DNA from: Vreelandella profundi
GTDB lineage: Bacteria; Pseudomonadota; Gammaproteobacteria; Pseudomonadales; Halomonadaceae
Reading direction: 5' to 3'
DNA length: 64,000 nt
NCBI RefSeq assembly: GCF_019722725.1
Contig: NZ_CP077941.1
Span: forward strand, 124,001 to 188,000
Shown piece after piece: positions 16,101 through 24,578 of this stretch (the first letter of the stretch is position 1; every line of letters begins with the position of its first letter). Below the pieces are notes generated by a model, which was not told the origin of the DNA, made no database searches, and saw only the letters and a program-made list of their open reading frames with translations. Made by a program: the position numbers and the translations under genes.

Positions 16101-18091
16101 GCAGCTCAGAAACCTGGGAAGTCGAACTATGCGATGCGCGCGGGGTTCGCTGCCGCGTAGGCAGCTCAGAAAATGCTCAAAATGCACATAACATTGCAAC
16201 GGCGGTTCGCTGCCGCGTAGGCAGCTCAGAAAAACTAATACTATCCAGCGCCTCGATTGAAGCCGTTCGCTGCCGCGTAGGCAGCTCAGAAAATAACGCT
16301 CTCCTGTGTAATTCGTGATAGACGGTTCGCTGCCGCGTAGGCAGCTCAGAAAACGATAGCGCACCGCAATCCATACCACCGATGGTTCGCTGCCGCGTAG
16401 GCAGCTCAGAAACGAAGGATAACGGGAACCCTATCACCCACGTTGTTCGCTGCCGCGTAGGCAGCTCAGAAAGACCAGGAAAATCTCGACAAGCTGCTCA
16501 GCTTGTTCGCTGCCGCGTAGGCAGCTCAGAAATAGCCAACAACCGTAAGCCGTGGTCTGCCAGTGTTCGCTGCCGCGTAGGCAGCTCAGAAATAGCGCGC
16601 TGATTCTTGCGCGCCTTGGTTTTGTTCGCTGCCGCGTAGGCAGCTCAGAAAATACCAGAACATGCCGTTTATAGCGTTAAACAATTCGCTGCCGCGTAGG
16701 CAGCTCAGAAATTGTTGATTGGCTGCATACTCTGCGGCTTCAGGTTCGCTGCCGCGTAGGCAGCTCAGAAAGCTAACTTGTCAGGCCGGAACCCGCTCCA
16801 ATGGTTCGCTGCCGCGTAGGCAGCTCAGAAACTGATCCAAGTTGCGTCCGTGTAACGTTGTCGGTTCGCTGCCGCGTAGGCAGCTCAGAAACTGATCCAA
16901 GTTGCGTCCGTGTAACGTTGTCGGTTCGCTGCCGCGTAGGCAGCTCAGAAAGCGATAAAGCCGAGCTAGTAGCGCTGCGCCAGGTTCGCTGCCGCGTAGG
17001 CAGCTCAGAAAAACTCCACATCCCGTTATTGATTTTAAAGCCCGTTCGCTGCCGCGTAGGCAGCTCAGAAATGATATCAACGCAGCACTCAACACATCGA
17101 GCAGTTCGCTGCCGCGTAGGCAGCTCAGAAATCACCGACTCATCTATTCGGGTGCGAATAATTGTTCGCTGCCGCGTAGGCAGCTCAGAAAAAATTGATA
17201 TGGCTGGACATATTGTGGTTTGCGTTCGCTGCCGCGTAGGCAGCTCAGAAAACGTTAACCGCCTCCTGATGACGCTTTGAGCAGTTCGCTGCCGCGTAGG
17301 CAGCTCAGAAAAGAGGGCGAATAATGAAAATAACCCTAGAAACGTTCGCTGCCGCGTAGGCAGCTCAGAAAGGTTGGGACGACCTCACGCTAACGCACGA
17401 AGAGTTCGCTGCCGCGTAGGCAGCTCAGAAATGCTCGATGCGGCACTGCTGTTTGATGATGTCGTTCGCTGCCGCGTAGGCAGCTCAGAAAGCGATGGGC
17501 AGCGACCCGGTGCCGGATGTTGAGTTCGCTGCCGCGTAGGCAGCTCAGAAAGCGATGGGCAGCGACCCGGTGCCGGATGTTGAGTTCGCTGCCGCGTAGG
17601 CAGCTCAGAAAACGGTATGCGGCGCTTGATGCGACACCTGCACGTTCGCTGCCGCGTAGGCAGCTCAGAAAAAAACATATCGACATCAAAACCAGCATCA
17701 ACGGTTCGCTGCCGCGTAGGCAGCTCAGAAATCTTGCTCAAGCGCGGTGATGCGGCGGCGCAGGTTCGCTGCCGCGTAGGCAGCTCAGAAAGATGAGTGC
17801 GCAGCAGCAGGCGCTATGGGCCAGTTCGCTGCCGCGTAGGCAGCTCAGAAAGAGTCAGGCGGTACCTACCAGTATGTGGCTGAGTTCGCTGCCGCGTAGG
17901 CAGCTCAGAAAACCCATCTCGTTAAGCCCGAGGTGCTGCTCGTGTTCGCTGCCGCGTAGGCAGCTCAGAAAGTCACAACGCCCACCGGCGGTGTGTATCA
18001 GCTGTTCGCTGCCGCCCAGGCAGCTCAGAAAGCTGGCAGGTTCACTTGAGCGACGGCATCGGGGTTCGCTGCCGCCCAGGCAGCTCAGAGC
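13190..18091 (+). CRISPR. type I-F CRISPR array, 82 repeats and 81 spacers
   Basis: The 28-nt repeat reads GTTCGCTGCC, then a variable loop, then GGCAGCTCAGAAA, with the Csy4 hairpin CTGCC/GGCAG. Period is 60 (32-nt spacers) with two exceptions: a 47-nt spacer at 15978-16024 and a 31-nt spacer at 16593-16623. Two loop alleles exist: GCCCA in repeats 1-19 (13190-14270) and in the last two (18004, 18064), and GCGTA in nearly all between (one GTGTA at 14750). The repeat at 16684 starts with A. The last repeat (18064) ends AGC instead of AAA, which marks the leader-distal end. Two spacers are present in duplicate (after 16804 and 16864; after 17464 and 17524). The leader is on the csy4 side. Apparent long reading frames here are periodicity artefacts. 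Confidence 0.99.
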
Positions 18092-18103
18092 CAAACCACC
18101 CAC

Positions 18104-18128
18104 AAAAAAAGCCACCTCGTAAGGTGGC
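18104..18128 (-). terminator. Rho-independent terminator of the gene at 18160-18462
   Basis: On the minus strand GCCACCT-TACG-AGGTGGC is followed directly by seven T. It lies 31 bases after the stop of the hypothetical gene and just beyond the CRISPR array, so it also shields the array from antisense read-through. Confidence 0.9.
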
Positions 18129-18159
18129 TGTCAGTACTGAGTGATCAACGCTAGCGCGT

Positions 18160-18462
18160 TTAACTTTCTTTCGGTGACGTTTCCATGGCGCGTTTGTCGT
18201 CGGGTACTCTGACTATGTTACCGACTTCGAGTTTTTCATGGCGCTGGTGGCGGCTGCCGTTGGAACCAATGATGGCGGCCACTTCGCCGATGCTCACCGC
18301 GTCATCTTCCCGGTAGGCCTCTACTTTGATGCGTACCATGGCGCCTTGGTAGCGCGCGGAAATAATATCGCCCGGGTCGGGGGCGTGATGGTCAGGGTCG
18401 TTCTTGAAGTACTCAGATACGCTGGCGCTGCCTGGGGCATCCCATTCGACATGTTGATGCAT
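18160..18462 (-). CDS. conserved hypothetical protein, 100 residues
   Basis: I do not recognise a named family. The protein is acidic at the N-terminus (DPDHHAPDPGD) and then forms what reads like a small beta-rich domain (ARYQGAMVRIKVEAYRED, EVAAIIG, VGNIVRVPDDKRAME). The repeated pattern of a GD turn followed by short hydrophobic strands suggests an SH3-like or OB-like barrel, which is a guess. AAGGA lies 8 bases before the ATG, and a strong terminator follows. It lies between the CRISPR array and an esterase gene on the same strand, 45 bases from the esterase stop. No membrane segment or signal peptide. Confidence 0.65.
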   Translation of the reverse strand: MHQHVEWDAPGSASVSEYFKNDPDHHAPDPGDIISARYQGAMVRIKVEAYREDDAVSIGEVAAIIGSNGSRHQRHEKLEVGNIVRVPDDKRAMETSPKES

Positions 18463-18507
18463 CGCTGTTTTCCTTATCGTGTTGGGTGTTTCTGCAGTGT
18501 AGTGCGT

Positions 18508-19488
18508 TCAACCGCTCACTTCCTGTGTGCTTTGCGCCTCCGCTGATTTTTCTGTTGTTTCTACGCTGTTTTCTTGCCCAACGTACTGAAATAAGAAGTT
18601 GAGCGCGGCCGGTAGGCTGGCGCGCCAGACGTGCCAGGTGTGGCCGCCGGGGTAAAGGTCGAGACGCACGTCGTTGGGCTGAATGCGTTCCATGGCTTGG
18701 CGCATTAGGCGGGCATGAAATTCGGCGTCGTAAACGTCACTGCGTCCCGCGCTTATATACAGCGGCACGGGCGGAATCTCGGCCTCTTGATCGGCGCTGC
18801 GAGGCGTCACGCGTAGGCGGTACTCCTCAAGATGAGCGGTATAGTTGAGCGATTCCCACAGGTCAGGATCAAACCGGCCCTGTTCATCAAGAAAGGCCGG
18901 GTGGCGGTGGGCCGATGAGTTACGCGGTGGCTGCGGTGAGTAGCTGGCGGGGCTTAGCGCTGCAACAGCGGCGAATAAGTCAGGCCGTTCAAGCGCGAAG
19001 TTAAGCGCGCCATAGCCACCGGCTGAAAGCCCGGCCACGCCACGCAGGCGGCGTTCCTGGCCTACACGGTAGGTCGCTTCCACGTGGGGCATTAAATCGT
19101 TAAAAAACGCGCTGCGAGCGGGCTCGTTGTAGCCATCTACCCACCAGCTGCGGCTGCCGGGCATAATATAAACGGCAGGCGGAATGTGCCCTGCGCTAAT
19201 TAACCTGTCGGCAACTTGCTGCAGGTTGCCGCGTGACACCCAGTCGCGATCGGTTCCAAACGAGCCGTGCAGCATATAGATGACTGGATAGGCGTCTGTC
19301 GCCTGGGCGTCATAATGATCGGGTAAATAAACGCTGTAGGGGTAGTCGTAGCCGAGCGTGGGCGAGAAGAATTTATGGTGCTCAACCTCGCTGGCCAAAC
19401 TATGGCCGCTAAACGTTAGCCATCCAATTAGCGCTGTTAACAGGGCTTGAGATCGATACGAGCAGAGCGGTCGCTTGAGTTTGAGCAC
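18508..19488 (-). CDS. secreted alpha/beta-hydrolase, esterase D family
   Basis: A 326-residue serine hydrolase with a signal peptide (hydrophobic segment, then HSLAS near residue 33). The oxyanion-hole segment is MLHGSFG, the nucleophile elbow is GLSAGGYGAL, the likely acid is the aspartate in AGRSDVYDAEFH, and the histidine is in PGGHTWHVWR. The family includes carboxylesterases, S-formylglutathione hydrolase and mycolyltransferase-like proteins; the signal peptide points to an exported esterase with unknown substrate. The start is GTG, preceded by GGAGG at a short spacing of 4 bases; MLKLK follows. It lies upstream of the small hypothetical gene on the same strand. Confidence 0.85.
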   Translation of the reverse strand: MLKLKRPLCSYRSQALLTALIGWLTFSGHSLASEVEHHKFFSPTLGYDYPYSVYLPDHYDAQATDAYPVIYMLHGSFGTDRDWVSRGNLQQVADRLISAGHIPPAVYIMPGSRSWWVDGYNEPARSAFFNDLMPHVEATYRVGQERRLRGVAGLSAGGYGALNFALERPDLFAAVAALSPASYSPQPPRNSSAHRHPAFLDEQGRFDPDLWESLNYTAHLEEYRLRVTPRSADQEAEIPPVPLYISAGRSDVYDAEFHARLMRQAMERIQPNDVRLDLYPGGHTWHVWRASLPAALNFLFQYVGQENSVETTEKSAEAQSTQEVSG

Positions 19489-19589
19489 CTTGCCTCCGGG
19501 AATTAAAACGCTTCAATAAGGTCGGACAACGGGACGGCGTTAGATGTTCATTATAGTAAGGATGGCATTATGTAGCGGCGGGAGGCCTA

Positions 19590-20618
19590 ATGCGGAAAGT
19601 TGACGAGATTTATTGGCTGCGTGCTTACGGCTGCATGGCCGTTTTTTTATTTCATCTATTAGACCATGTAAATCAACGCGTTGATAACGTTGCCACTGAT
19701 CTCCTGCGCCTGCCGCTTGTGCTGGGTACGCCCATTTTCCTGTTTATTTCGGTGTTTGTGTTTGCCGTTCGTTACGATAAATCGGTGCCAGAAGGCTTCC
19801 TCATCCAGCGCGTAAAATATGTGATGGTGCCGTATTTTGTGTATGGCTTTATCTATTCAACGGCCGAGTGGGTGAGCTTACAAGGCTCGGATGAGCCGGT
19901 GGGGTTTGTCGCCAATGCCATTGAGTATTTTGTCTACGCGGGCTGGCACGGCTATTTCTTAATCATTGCGATGCAGTTTTATGTGGCGTATTGGCTGTTT
20001 ACACGCTGGCAGCTGTGGCGCTTAAATCCGGTGCCTTGGCTGTGGGGCGCTTGTGTGATCAGTATGGCGTACTGGGGGCTTGCATATTGGTTTGATATTG
20101 ATCTGCCCGGCTACTTGCTTTGGGTCGCGCCGCTAGGATGGATCTATGTGTTTTTCCTGGCGCTGGTGCTGGTGCGTTATTACCCGCTAGCGCCAGAGAG
20201 CGTGCTTGCCCAGCGGCCTGTTTGGATGCAGCAGCTGGCTCAGCCCGTTTGGCTTGTGCTGCTCGTCGCGCTGGTCGTTGCAGGCACTTTCGCGGGCCAG
20301 CTAGCCTTTTCATCTAAAGAAGTATGGGTGATCCCTTTCTTTGTGATGTTTACGCTTTGCGCGATGCGCTACTTAGCCGGACGTACGGTGCCGGTGTGGG
20401 TGCGTCATGTGAACGCGCATTCGTTTGGCATTTACTTGGCGCATCCCATGTTTTTTGTGCTTGCCGATTTGGCCGTTGCGCCTCTGGCGCTGCCCGTTGT
20501 GGTATATGCCTTGGTGCTTATTGTGGTGGGCGTCGTGGGGTCGGTAGCGCTTAATAAACTGGCAAATACCTTTACGCTGGGGGCGATGTTGTTTGGTAAA
20601 CAGCTGAAGGTGGCCTAA
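19590..20618 (+). CDS. membrane acyltransferase, acyltransferase 3 family
   Basis: A 342-residue integral membrane protein with about ten hydrophobic segments. The N-terminal pattern YWLRAYGCMAVFLFHLLDH contains the conserved Arg and His of acyltransferase 3 proteins, which O-acylate surface sugars or membrane-derived glycans. SFGIYLAHPMFF near residue 280 is the typical C-terminal signature. GGGAGG precedes the ATG by 5 bases. It diverges from the esterase gene and converges on the glycosyltransferase-like gene, so a role in surface polysaccharide decoration is plausible. Substrate unknown. Confidence 0.85.
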   Translation: MRKVDEIYWLRAYGCMAVFLFHLLDHVNQRVDNVATDLLRLPLVLGTPIFLFISVFVFAVRYDKSVPEGFLIQRVKYVMVPYFVYGFIYSTAEWVSLQGSDEPVGFVANAIEYFVYAGWHGYFLIIAMQFYVAYWLFTRWQLWRLNPVPWLWGACVISMAYWGLAYWFDIDLPGYLLWVAPLGWIYVFFLALVLVRYYPLAPESVLAQRPVWMQQLAQPVWLVLLVALVVAGTFAGQLAFSSKEVWVIPFFVMFTLCAMRYLAGRTVPVWVRHVNAHSFGIYLAHPMFFVLADLAVAPLALPVVVYALVLIVVGVVGSVALNKLANTFTLGAMLFGKQLKVA

Positions 20619-20638
20619 GGGTGGAAGATCAAAATAGG

Positions 20639-21259
20639 TTAAAGGCGCGGCGTGTAAGCGGCGCTAAGCTTGCTGGGCGAAACCGTGCTTGGTTCGCTTA
20701 ACTGGCGGATTAGTTGGCCGCTGTAGGTTTTCAGGCGAATGGGGCAGGCGTGTAAGCGCTGCACAAAATCAGCAACCGCACGTTCTTCATCCAGCTCAGG
20801 GTCAAAACCTCCTAAGCGCTCGAACCAGGCCCGTTTAATCGCGATGTAGGGCGGTAATAATGGGGCGCTTGCCAGTAGCCGCCGCAGAAAACGCTCTGGC
20901 AATGTGGGCTGCGTAAGGCTGACAAGCAGTGCATCCAAGGCATAGGTGTTTAGCTGAGAATAGAGTGAGCCCCAAAGGCTTGCCGGCACTGGCTGTTTTT
21001 GCAGCGCAACGATCAACCATTCAGCTTGGCTAGTAAACGCCGCTTGGTTAACGCGTGCGCCGAGCCCCAGCGTTGGCGTGATGAGGCTGCGCGTGTGATA
21101 GCGCTGTTCGATAGAGGGCAGGCGAGCATGAGCGCAATTGCTGGTCACTAGAATAGGCAGTAGATGGTCGGCAACACCCGATGCACGGATGGATCTTAAA
21201 TGGCGTGGCAGCATTGCCCCTGTCACCATGGCATCAATGATAAAGCAGACCGATCCCAT
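20639..21259 (-). CDS. glycosyltransferase-like protein
   Basis: A 206-residue protein that resembles the C-terminal half of family 2 glycosyltransferases: an aromatic and hydrophobic stretch (LPPYIAIKRAWFERLGGFDPELDEE) carries the GGF(D)xxL-x-ED-like acceptor-site motif. The N-terminal nucleotide-binding DxD region is not clear, although MGSVCFIIDAM could be its first strand. GGAG precedes the ATG. The short length suggests a degenerate or truncated enzyme, or a distant family such as the TIGR04283-like transferases. The stop lies 20 bases from the convergent acyltransferase. Confidence 0.5.
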   Translation of the reverse strand: MGSVCFIIDAMVTGAMLPRHLRSIRASGVADHLLPILVTSNCAHARLPSIEQRYHTRSLITPTLGLGARVNQAAFTSQAEWLIVALQKQPVPASLWGSLYSQLNTYALDALLVSLTQPTLPERFLRRLLASAPLLPPYIAIKRAWFERLGGFDPELDEERAVADFVQRLHACPIRLKTYSGQLIRQLSEPSTVSPSKLSAAYTPRL

Positions 21260-21372
21260 TGCCGACTCCGTGTGTGAGTTAATTTGCTGTTATGTAATTT
21301 ATTGTAGTGTCTTGTTTCTTTGGGTAGCAAGAAAAAGTTTGCGAGCCAAACAATAGTGCTCATTATTTTCAA

Positions 21373-21420
21373 TGGTCTATTTTGGGGCATTAATATGTAT
21401 TTTTGTTCTATTTTGGTGCA
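21373..21420 (+). promoter_or_regulatory. two NtrC enhancer sites upstream of glnA
   Basis: The 17-mers at 21373-21389 (TGGTCTATTTTGGGGCA) and 21404-21420 (TGTTCTATTTTGGTGCA) match the NtrC site TGCACCATAATGGTGCA at 11 and 12 positions. Their ends are 31 bases apart, three helical turns, as in the paired enhancer of enterobacterial glnA. They lie about 130-180 bases upstream of the sigma-54 element. Confidence 0.65.
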
Positions 21421-21529
21421 TTGAGCATGTTTTTAGCGCCTGATTGGCTGCAGCTAAGGCGCTATGCGTCATCACGAGGCATCGCGAGGTATTTTTTAAT
21501 GTTTAAAAAACAAATGGTTGTTGTTTTTT

Positions 21530-21566
21530 AATACCATAATGGTGCAGTGTTGGCATGATCTATGCT
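21530..21566 (+). promoter_or_regulatory. sigma-54 promoter of glnA with adjacent NtrC site
   Basis: TGGCATGATCTATGCT at 21551-21566 matches the sigma-54 consensus TGGCACG-N4-TTGCW, with GG and GC at the correct spacing. AATACCATAATGGTGCA at 21530-21546 matches the NtrC site at 14 of 17 positions. Being so close to the promoter, this third site may tune or limit activation. The predicted start is near 21578, leaving an untranslated leader of about 220 bases before glnA. A 61-codon minus-strand frame in the leader is not supported. Confidence 0.75.
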
Positions 21567-21801
21567 TTCTCCTGTGCAGTAAGTTTTACAACGGCTACTG
21601 GTCGTAGGCAGAAGCCCTGCGGCGTGATAAAACGATAGCCGGCCTGAAAGGCTTGCTCAGTGATTTGTTTATATTTTTCAGCAAACGTTGGGTGAGCAAA
21701 AAAATGACAGGCGTGCGTTTTTGCACGTATTTTGTCGCACAACACTTTTATCGATAGCTTACTGTCGCTAGCTTTAAGCCACGCTCATACCGGAGGACAC
21801 T

Positions 21802-23208
21802 ATGTCAGCCAAGACCATCGCGCTAATTGAAGAACATGATGTTAAGTGGGTAGACCTGCGTTTCACCGATACGCTCGGTAAAGAACACCATGTCACCGTG
21901 CCTGCTCGCGACGTGACCGAAGAGTTTTTTGAAAATGGCCAGATGTTTGATGGTTCTTCCATCGGCGGCTGGAAGGGCATCAACGAATCCGACATGATTC
22001 TGAGCCCAGAGGACGGCTCTGCTTACCTCGATCCTTTTACTGAAGACGCGACGCTAGTGCTGCGTTGCGACATCATCGAGCCTGCGACGATGCAAGGCTA
22101 TGATCGTGACCCGCGCTCCATCGCTAAGCGTGCAGAAGCGTTTCTGCAGTCAACTGGCCTTGGCGATACCGCTTTCTTTGGTCCTGAGCCTGAATTCTTC
22201 ATCTTTGACGAAGTACATTGGAAAACCGACATGCAGGGTTCCATGTACAAAATCTCTTCTGATGAAGGCGCTTGGGCGACTGACAGCGTCGTAGAAGGTG
22301 GTAACTTAGGCCACCGTCCGCGTCTGAAAGGCGGCTACTTCCCGGTCCCACCGGTTGATAGCTTCCACGATATTCGTGGCGCTATGTGTAATACGTTGGA
22401 AGCGATTGGCCAGACCGTGGAAGTTCACCACCACGAAGTTGCCAACGCAGGTCAGAACGAAATTGGCGTTAGATTCAACACGCTGGTAAAGAAAGCTGAC
22501 GAAGTGCAGGAAATGAAGTACGTGATCCACAACGTGGCGCACGCTTACGGCAAAACGGCGACCTTCATGCCCAAGCCGCTGGTAGGTGACAACGGTTCTG
22601 GTATGCACGTTCACCAGTCGTTCTGGAAAGATGGTAACAACCAGTTCGCCGGTGACGAGTACGCAGGCCTGTCTGAAATGGCGCTTTATTACATTGGCGG
22701 CATCATTAAGCACGCTCGTGCGTTGAACGCGTTCACCAACGCTTCTACTAACTCGTACAAGCGTCTAGTGCCTGGCTACGAAGCGCCGGTAATGCTGGCC
22801 TACAGCGCGCGTAACCGCTCTGCTTCTATTCGTATTCCTTACACCGCTAGCCCGAAAGGCAAGCGTGTAGAAGCCCGCTTCCCTGATCCTACCGCTAACC
22901 CATACCTGGCGTTCTCTGCCATGTTGATGGCCGGTATCGACGGTATTAAAAACAAGACCCATCCTGGCGATGCTATGGATAAGAACTTGTACGACCTGCC
23001 GCCAGAAGAAGGCAAAGCGATTCCTACGGTCGCCAACAGCCTGGATCAAGCATTGGAAGCGCTCGACGCTGACCGTGCGTTCTTGACCGAAGGTGGCGTA
23101 TTCACCGACGACATGATCAATGCTTACATTGAACTCAAAATGGAAGAAGTGAATCGTATCCGCATGACGACTCACCCGATTGAGTTTGATATGTACTATA
23201 GCTGTTAA
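21802..23208 (+). CDS. glnA: glutamine synthetase type I
   Basis: Converts glutamate, ammonia and ATP to glutamine, the main ammonia-assimilation step, as a dodecamer in the cytoplasm. The protein has 468 residues, the standard length. The beta-grasp domain carries [13 protein letters not shown], the catalytic domain carries [10 protein letters not shown] and [10 protein letters not shown], and the adenylylation tyrosine is Y397 in [10 protein letters not shown], identical in position to E. coli, so GlnE control is expected. GGAGGA precedes the ATG. It is followed by a terminator and then ntrB-ntrC, the classical glnALG order. Confidence 0.98.
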   Translation: MSAKTIALIEEHDVKWVDLRFTDTLGKEHHVTVPARDVTEEFFENGQMFDGSSIGGWKGINESDMILSPEDGSAYLDPFTEDATLVLRCDIIEPATMQGYDRDPRSIAKRAEAFLQSTGLGDTAFFGPEPEFFIFDEVHWKTDMQGSMYKISSDEGAWATDSVVEGGNLGHRPRLKGGYFPVPPVDSFHDIRGAMCNTLEAIGQTVEVHHHEVANAGQNEIGVRFNTLVKKADEVQEMKYVIHNVAHAYGKTATFMPKPLVGDNGSGMHVHQSFWKDGNNQFAGDEYAGLSEMALYYIGGIIKHARALNAFTNASTNSYKRLVPGYEAPVMLAYSARNRSASIRIPYTASPKGKRVEARFPDPTANPYLAFSAMLMAGIDGIKNKTHPGDAMDKNLYDLPPEEGKAIPTVANSLDQALEALDADRAFLTEGGVFTDDMINAYIELKMEEVNRIRMTTHPIEFDMYYSC

Positions 23209-23278
23209 ATGACAATAGCTGCTAATCAGCGCATTAGCCGCCGACTGTTGCTGACGAGATGTTAACAGCAGTGATAAA

Positions 23279-23300
23279 CCCCGCTTCGGCGGGGTTTTTT
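23279..23300 (+). terminator. Rho-independent terminator after glnA
   Basis: CCCCGC-TTCG-GCGGGG is followed by six T, 70 bases after the glnA stop. The UUCG tetraloop makes the hairpin very stable. It would separate most glnA transcription from ntrBC. Confidence 0.95.
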
Positions 23301-23306
23301 ATTGCG

Positions 23307-23323
23307 AGCACCAATATGGTGCA
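23307..23323. promoter_or_regulatory. NtrC binding site upstream of ntrB
   Basis: GCACCA-ATA-TGGTGC is a perfect dyad that fits the NtrC consensus in both half sites. It lies between the glnA terminator and ntrB, where NtrC represses the glnL promoter in enteric bacteria. Negative autoregulation of ntrBC is therefore likely. Confidence 0.8.
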
Positions 23324-23468
23324 ATAATAAAAGCGATAGTGCAGCGGGATGCGCTAAAAGGACTCGGCGTTTGGTATGACGTTGCTCGCAGGCCGTGCAA
23401 CCGGGCATAGGCGCGTAATTGGCGCGCTTATTGCAGTCTCTCATTCATCATCCACCTGTAGGTCTGTA

Positions 23469-24578
23469 ATGGCGATGAAAGACGCGATTTCTCAGGACGG
23501 TTTCTCAGAACATGCAATGCACCAGCGCTTGCTCGAACATCTCACTACGGCAGTACTGCTGTTAGATGGTGAGCTGAGGGTGCGCTGGATGAATCCTGCG
23601 GCCGAGGCGCTATTAGCGGTTAGCCTTAGCCGTGTGCGTGGGAGCAGCCTGGATACGTTACTAGGTGGCGATGAAAGCATTGATGACGTGTTGGCCAAGG
23701 CCCGCGATGCCTTTCACCCGTATACCCAGCGCGAGGCGCGCATTACGCCGCTGAATAGCGACCCGCTAACGGTCGACTATACGGTGACGCCGCTATCAGA
23801 CAATGAGCTGCTGTTGGAAGTAGAGCCTCGCGATCGGTTGATGCAGATCTCTCGAGAAGAGGCCCTGACCACGCGTCAAGAAACTATCAAGATATTAGCC
23901 CGAGGGCTTGCCCACGAAGTTAAAAACCCGCTAGGCGGCATTCGTGGCGCCGCACAGCTGCTAGAGCGAGACTTAGACGACCCGGCGCTGCGCGAATATA
24001 CCCACATCATTGTGGAAGAGGTGGATCGGCTGCGCGATCTGGTTGACTCCATGCTGGGACCTAATCGGATTCTTAAACACGAGCCGGTGAATATTCATCG
24101 GGTGCTGGAGCGCGTACGCACGCTATTAATGGCTGAGCACCCCGATGTGGCTATTAATCGCGATTATGATCCTAGCTTGCCCGATCTTTCCGGCGATGAA
24201 TCGCAGGTGATTCAAGCCGTGCTCAACGTGGCGCGTAATGCGGTGCAGGCGATGAGCGATGCCCAAACGCCTGAGCCCACCTTAATACTGCGCACCCGTG
24301 CCCGGCGCCAGTTTACCCTCGGCGCTGAGCGTCACCGCTTGGTCAGTGAAGTCGCGGTTATTGATAACGGCCCTGGCGTTCCCGATGCGCTACACGAAAC
24401 GCTTTTTTACCCCATGGTTTCGGGGCGTGCTGAAGGCAGCGGCCTTGGACTCTCTATCGCCCAGTCGATTTTGCACCAACATCAAGGATTGATCGAATGC
24501 GATTCACGCGCCGGACATACCGAATTTCGTTTATTGATTCCACTGGTATTAACTTCACCGGAGAAACGTCATGACTGA
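23469..24578 (+). CDS. glnL: nitrogen sensor histidine kinase NtrB
   Basis: Cytoplasmic kinase/phosphatase that phosphorylates NtrC when nitrogen is scarce and is controlled by PII. With the start used here it has 369 residues. An N-terminal PAS domain (about residues 20-110) precedes the H-box with the phosphorylated H149 in GLAHEVKNPLGG. N-box is NVARNAVQAM, G boxes are DNGPGVP and GSGLGLSIAQS. The start is uncertain: a longer frame extends to 23376, but AGGT before ATG 23469 and the length of relatives favour the shorter form. It overlaps ntrC by 8 bases. Confidence 0.95.
   Translation: MAMKDAISQDGFSEHAMHQRLLEHLTTAVLLLDGELRVRWMNPAAEALLAVSLSRVRGSSLDTLLGGDESIDDVLAKARDAFHPYTQREARITPLNSDPLTVDYTVTPLSDNELLLEVEPRDRLMQISREEALTTRQETIKILARGLAHEVKNPLGGIRGAAQLLERDLDDPALREYTHIIVEEVDRLRDLVDSMLGPNRILKHEPVNIHRVLERVRTLLMAEHPDVAINRDYDPSLPDLSGDESQVIQAVLNVARNAVQAMSDAQTPEPTLILRTRARRQFTLGAERHRLVSEVAVIDNGPGVPDALHETLFYPMVSGRAEGSGLGLSIAQSILHQHQGLIECDSRAGHTEFRLLIPLVLTSPEKRHD

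Noticed and set aside
13171-17750. Many long reading frames with repeating SLPPRQLRK, FLSCLRGSE or SELPTRQRT units on both strands
   Set aside because: They are translations of the CRISPR repeats, whose 60-base period is a multiple of three. No ribosome-binding sites or true protein features.
21560-21745. 61-codon frame on the minus strand in the glnA leader
   Set aside because: It lies inside the transcribed leader behind the sigma-54 promoter, has no clear ribosome-binding site and no known family.
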